From: an uncultured Lachnobacterium sp.
GTDB taxonomy: Bacteria; Bacillota; Clostridia; Lachnospirales; Lachnospiraceae
Direction of reading: 5' to 3'
DNA: 64,000 bases
Assembly (NCBI GenBank): GCA_900546625.1
Contig: URDU01000009.1
Location: 1-64,000, forward strand
Shown: positions 63,503-64,000 of the stretch, piece by piece
Layout: each line of letters begins with the position of its first letter
Position numbering within the stretch: position 1 is the first letter of the stretch
Position numbers and translations under genes: made by a program
Notes under the pieces: generated by a model
Databases searched by the model: none
What the model was told of the DNA's origin: nothing
The model's input: only the letters and a program-made list of their open reading frames with translations

Positions 63503-63726
63503 CTCGCGGATATACTTCCGGCTCGTCGATTTATGAAGCACACTAGTGGCTGTTAGAATTGTATTTGTAACGCAACAATGCCCCGGCACGGATGCCGGGG
63601 CAAGGAGGAAACACGCCATGGACGGCGTGTTCCGACGGTTGTGTCACTCTTTCACAACCTAAATATACAATTCTTACAGCCACTTGTGTGCGGAATTATG
63701 AGACGAGCCGGGAGCATATCCGCGAG
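63503..63726. repeat. Four-armed structured element
   Basis: A long imperfect stem is formed by 63503-63564 with 63665-63726: CTCGCGGATAT, CCGGCTCGTC, GCACAC, AGTGGCTGT and AGAATTGTAT each have exact complements in order. Its loop holds three further perfect hairpins: TGCCCCGGCA/TGCCGGGGCA (63579-63602), AACACGCC/GGCGTGTT (63610-63631) and GGTTGTG/CACAACC (63637-63659). It could be a structured RNA, a mobile-element relic or an elaborate fba terminator; no protein-coding gene is seen. Confidence 0.7.
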
Positions 63727-63761
63727 CTTGTCGCACCACCACACACTAAATTATGGCAATA

Positions 63762-64000
63762 TTATTCAGCCTTTCCAACTGATCCGAAAAGCTCCATCTT
63801 CTCCTTAACTGTTGCCTTGATAGCCTCAGCACCTGGAGCAAGAAGCTTACGAGGGTCAAATCCCTTGCCCTCAAGATCCTTTCCGGCCTCGATGTATTTA
63901 CGTGTTGCATCTGCGAATGAAAGCTGGCACTCTGTGTTAACGTTGATCTTAGATACTCCAAGGTCGATTGCTTTCTTGATCATATCAGCCGGGATTCCTG
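63762..64000 (-). CDS. fba: Class II fructose-bisphosphate aldolase, C-terminal part
   Basis: The gene runs off the right edge of the window. The visible 78 residues (GIPADMIKKAIDLGVSKINV, then NTECQLSFADATRKYI, and the ending AIKATVKEKMELFGS) match the C-terminal end of class II aldolases, including the KINVNTE substrate-binding strand. The enzyme splits fructose-1,6-bisphosphate in glycolysis using zinc. The frame is open through the edge, so there is no sign of truncation other than the window end. Confidence 0.88.
   Translation of the reverse strand, partial: GIPADMIKKAIDLGVSKINVNTECQLSFADATRKYIEAGKDLEGKGFDPRKLLAPGAEAIKATVKEKMELFGSVGKAE

Noticed and set aside
63503..63726. Retron msr-msd or CRISPR-like RNA
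   Set aside because: There is no reverse transcriptase, cas gene or regular repeat-spacer pattern nearby.
1..64000. Insertion sequences, prophage or CRISPR arrays
   Set aside because: No transposase, phage structural gene or regular repeat array was seen; the only recombinase is the lone enzyme at 45918.

Overview
The window reads as chromosome of a motile, butyrate-forming gut Firmicute of the family Lachnospiraceae (Agathobacter/Roseburia type). This is inferred from a thl-hbd-bcd-etfB-etfA cluster without crotonase, a type III glutamine synthetase, a PTS mannitol operon with a BglG-type activator, flagellar rod genes and moderate-to-low GC. Almost everything lies on the minus strand. Only the XRE regulator (963), a class A PBP (38705) and a tyrosine recombinase (45918) are on the plus strand.

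Layout. 1-1.2 kb: edge of an accessory region with two unknown small proteins divergent from an XRE regulator that has an operator-like dyad. 1.4-7 kb: mannitol PTS operon (mtlA, mtlR, mtlF) ending in a zinc alcohol dehydrogenase where mtlD is expected. 7.1-12.5 kb: butyrate pathway genes. 12.7-17 kb: carAB. 17.3-20.1 kb: recD2 and an acetyltransferase. 20.4-24.2 kb: thrR-like regulator, hom and the flagellar rod genes flgF, flgG, flgJ in one run. 24.2-27.5 kb: SPFH and zinc-ribbon envelope-stress pair, then prfB with a programmed +1 frameshift. 27.8-33.3 kb: vanZ-like gene, S41 protease, ftsEX, PucR/CdaR-type regulator, WecG/TagA-type glycosyltransferase. 33.3-38.5 kb: DnaA-box cluster, secreted NlpC/P60 hydrolase with a consensus promoter, ridA, cvfB, acyl-ACP thioesterase, tRNA-Gln, YigZ. 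38.7-45.7 kb: PBP1, an ammonium transporter fused to a P-II protein, and GSIII glutamine synthetase. 45.9-48.5 kb: lone tyrosine recombinase and an AAA-ATPase/PD-(D/E)XK gene. 48.5-63.2 kb: an AT-rich exopolysaccharide operon (helicase, priming sugar transferase, three GT2s, Wzy, Wzx, DegT aminotransferase, ATP-grasp ligase, PLP-enzyme/GNAT fusion, small Ig-like secreted protein, glmM). 63.2-64 kb: control region, then the 3' part of fba.

The most interesting signal is just upstream of the polysaccharide operon. Two exact inverted 28-bp sites (63246-63273 and 63444-63471) flank 170 bp that contain promoter-like sequences on both strands. Each site is itself two 11-bp inverted arms around an asymmetric 4-bp centre. 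This is the architecture of an invertible (phase-variable) promoter acted on by a site-specific recombinase. A stand-alone tyrosine recombinase lies 17 kb away. Next to it is a 224-nt element (63503-63726) that can fold into a four-armed structure. Two other intergenic regions (20176-20352, 27506-27714) hold structurally similar multibranched inverted repeats.

All functional calls are from reading protein motifs and neighbours; no database search was run. Several starts were moved from the longest reading frame to the codon with a convincing ribosome binding site, and each case is stated.
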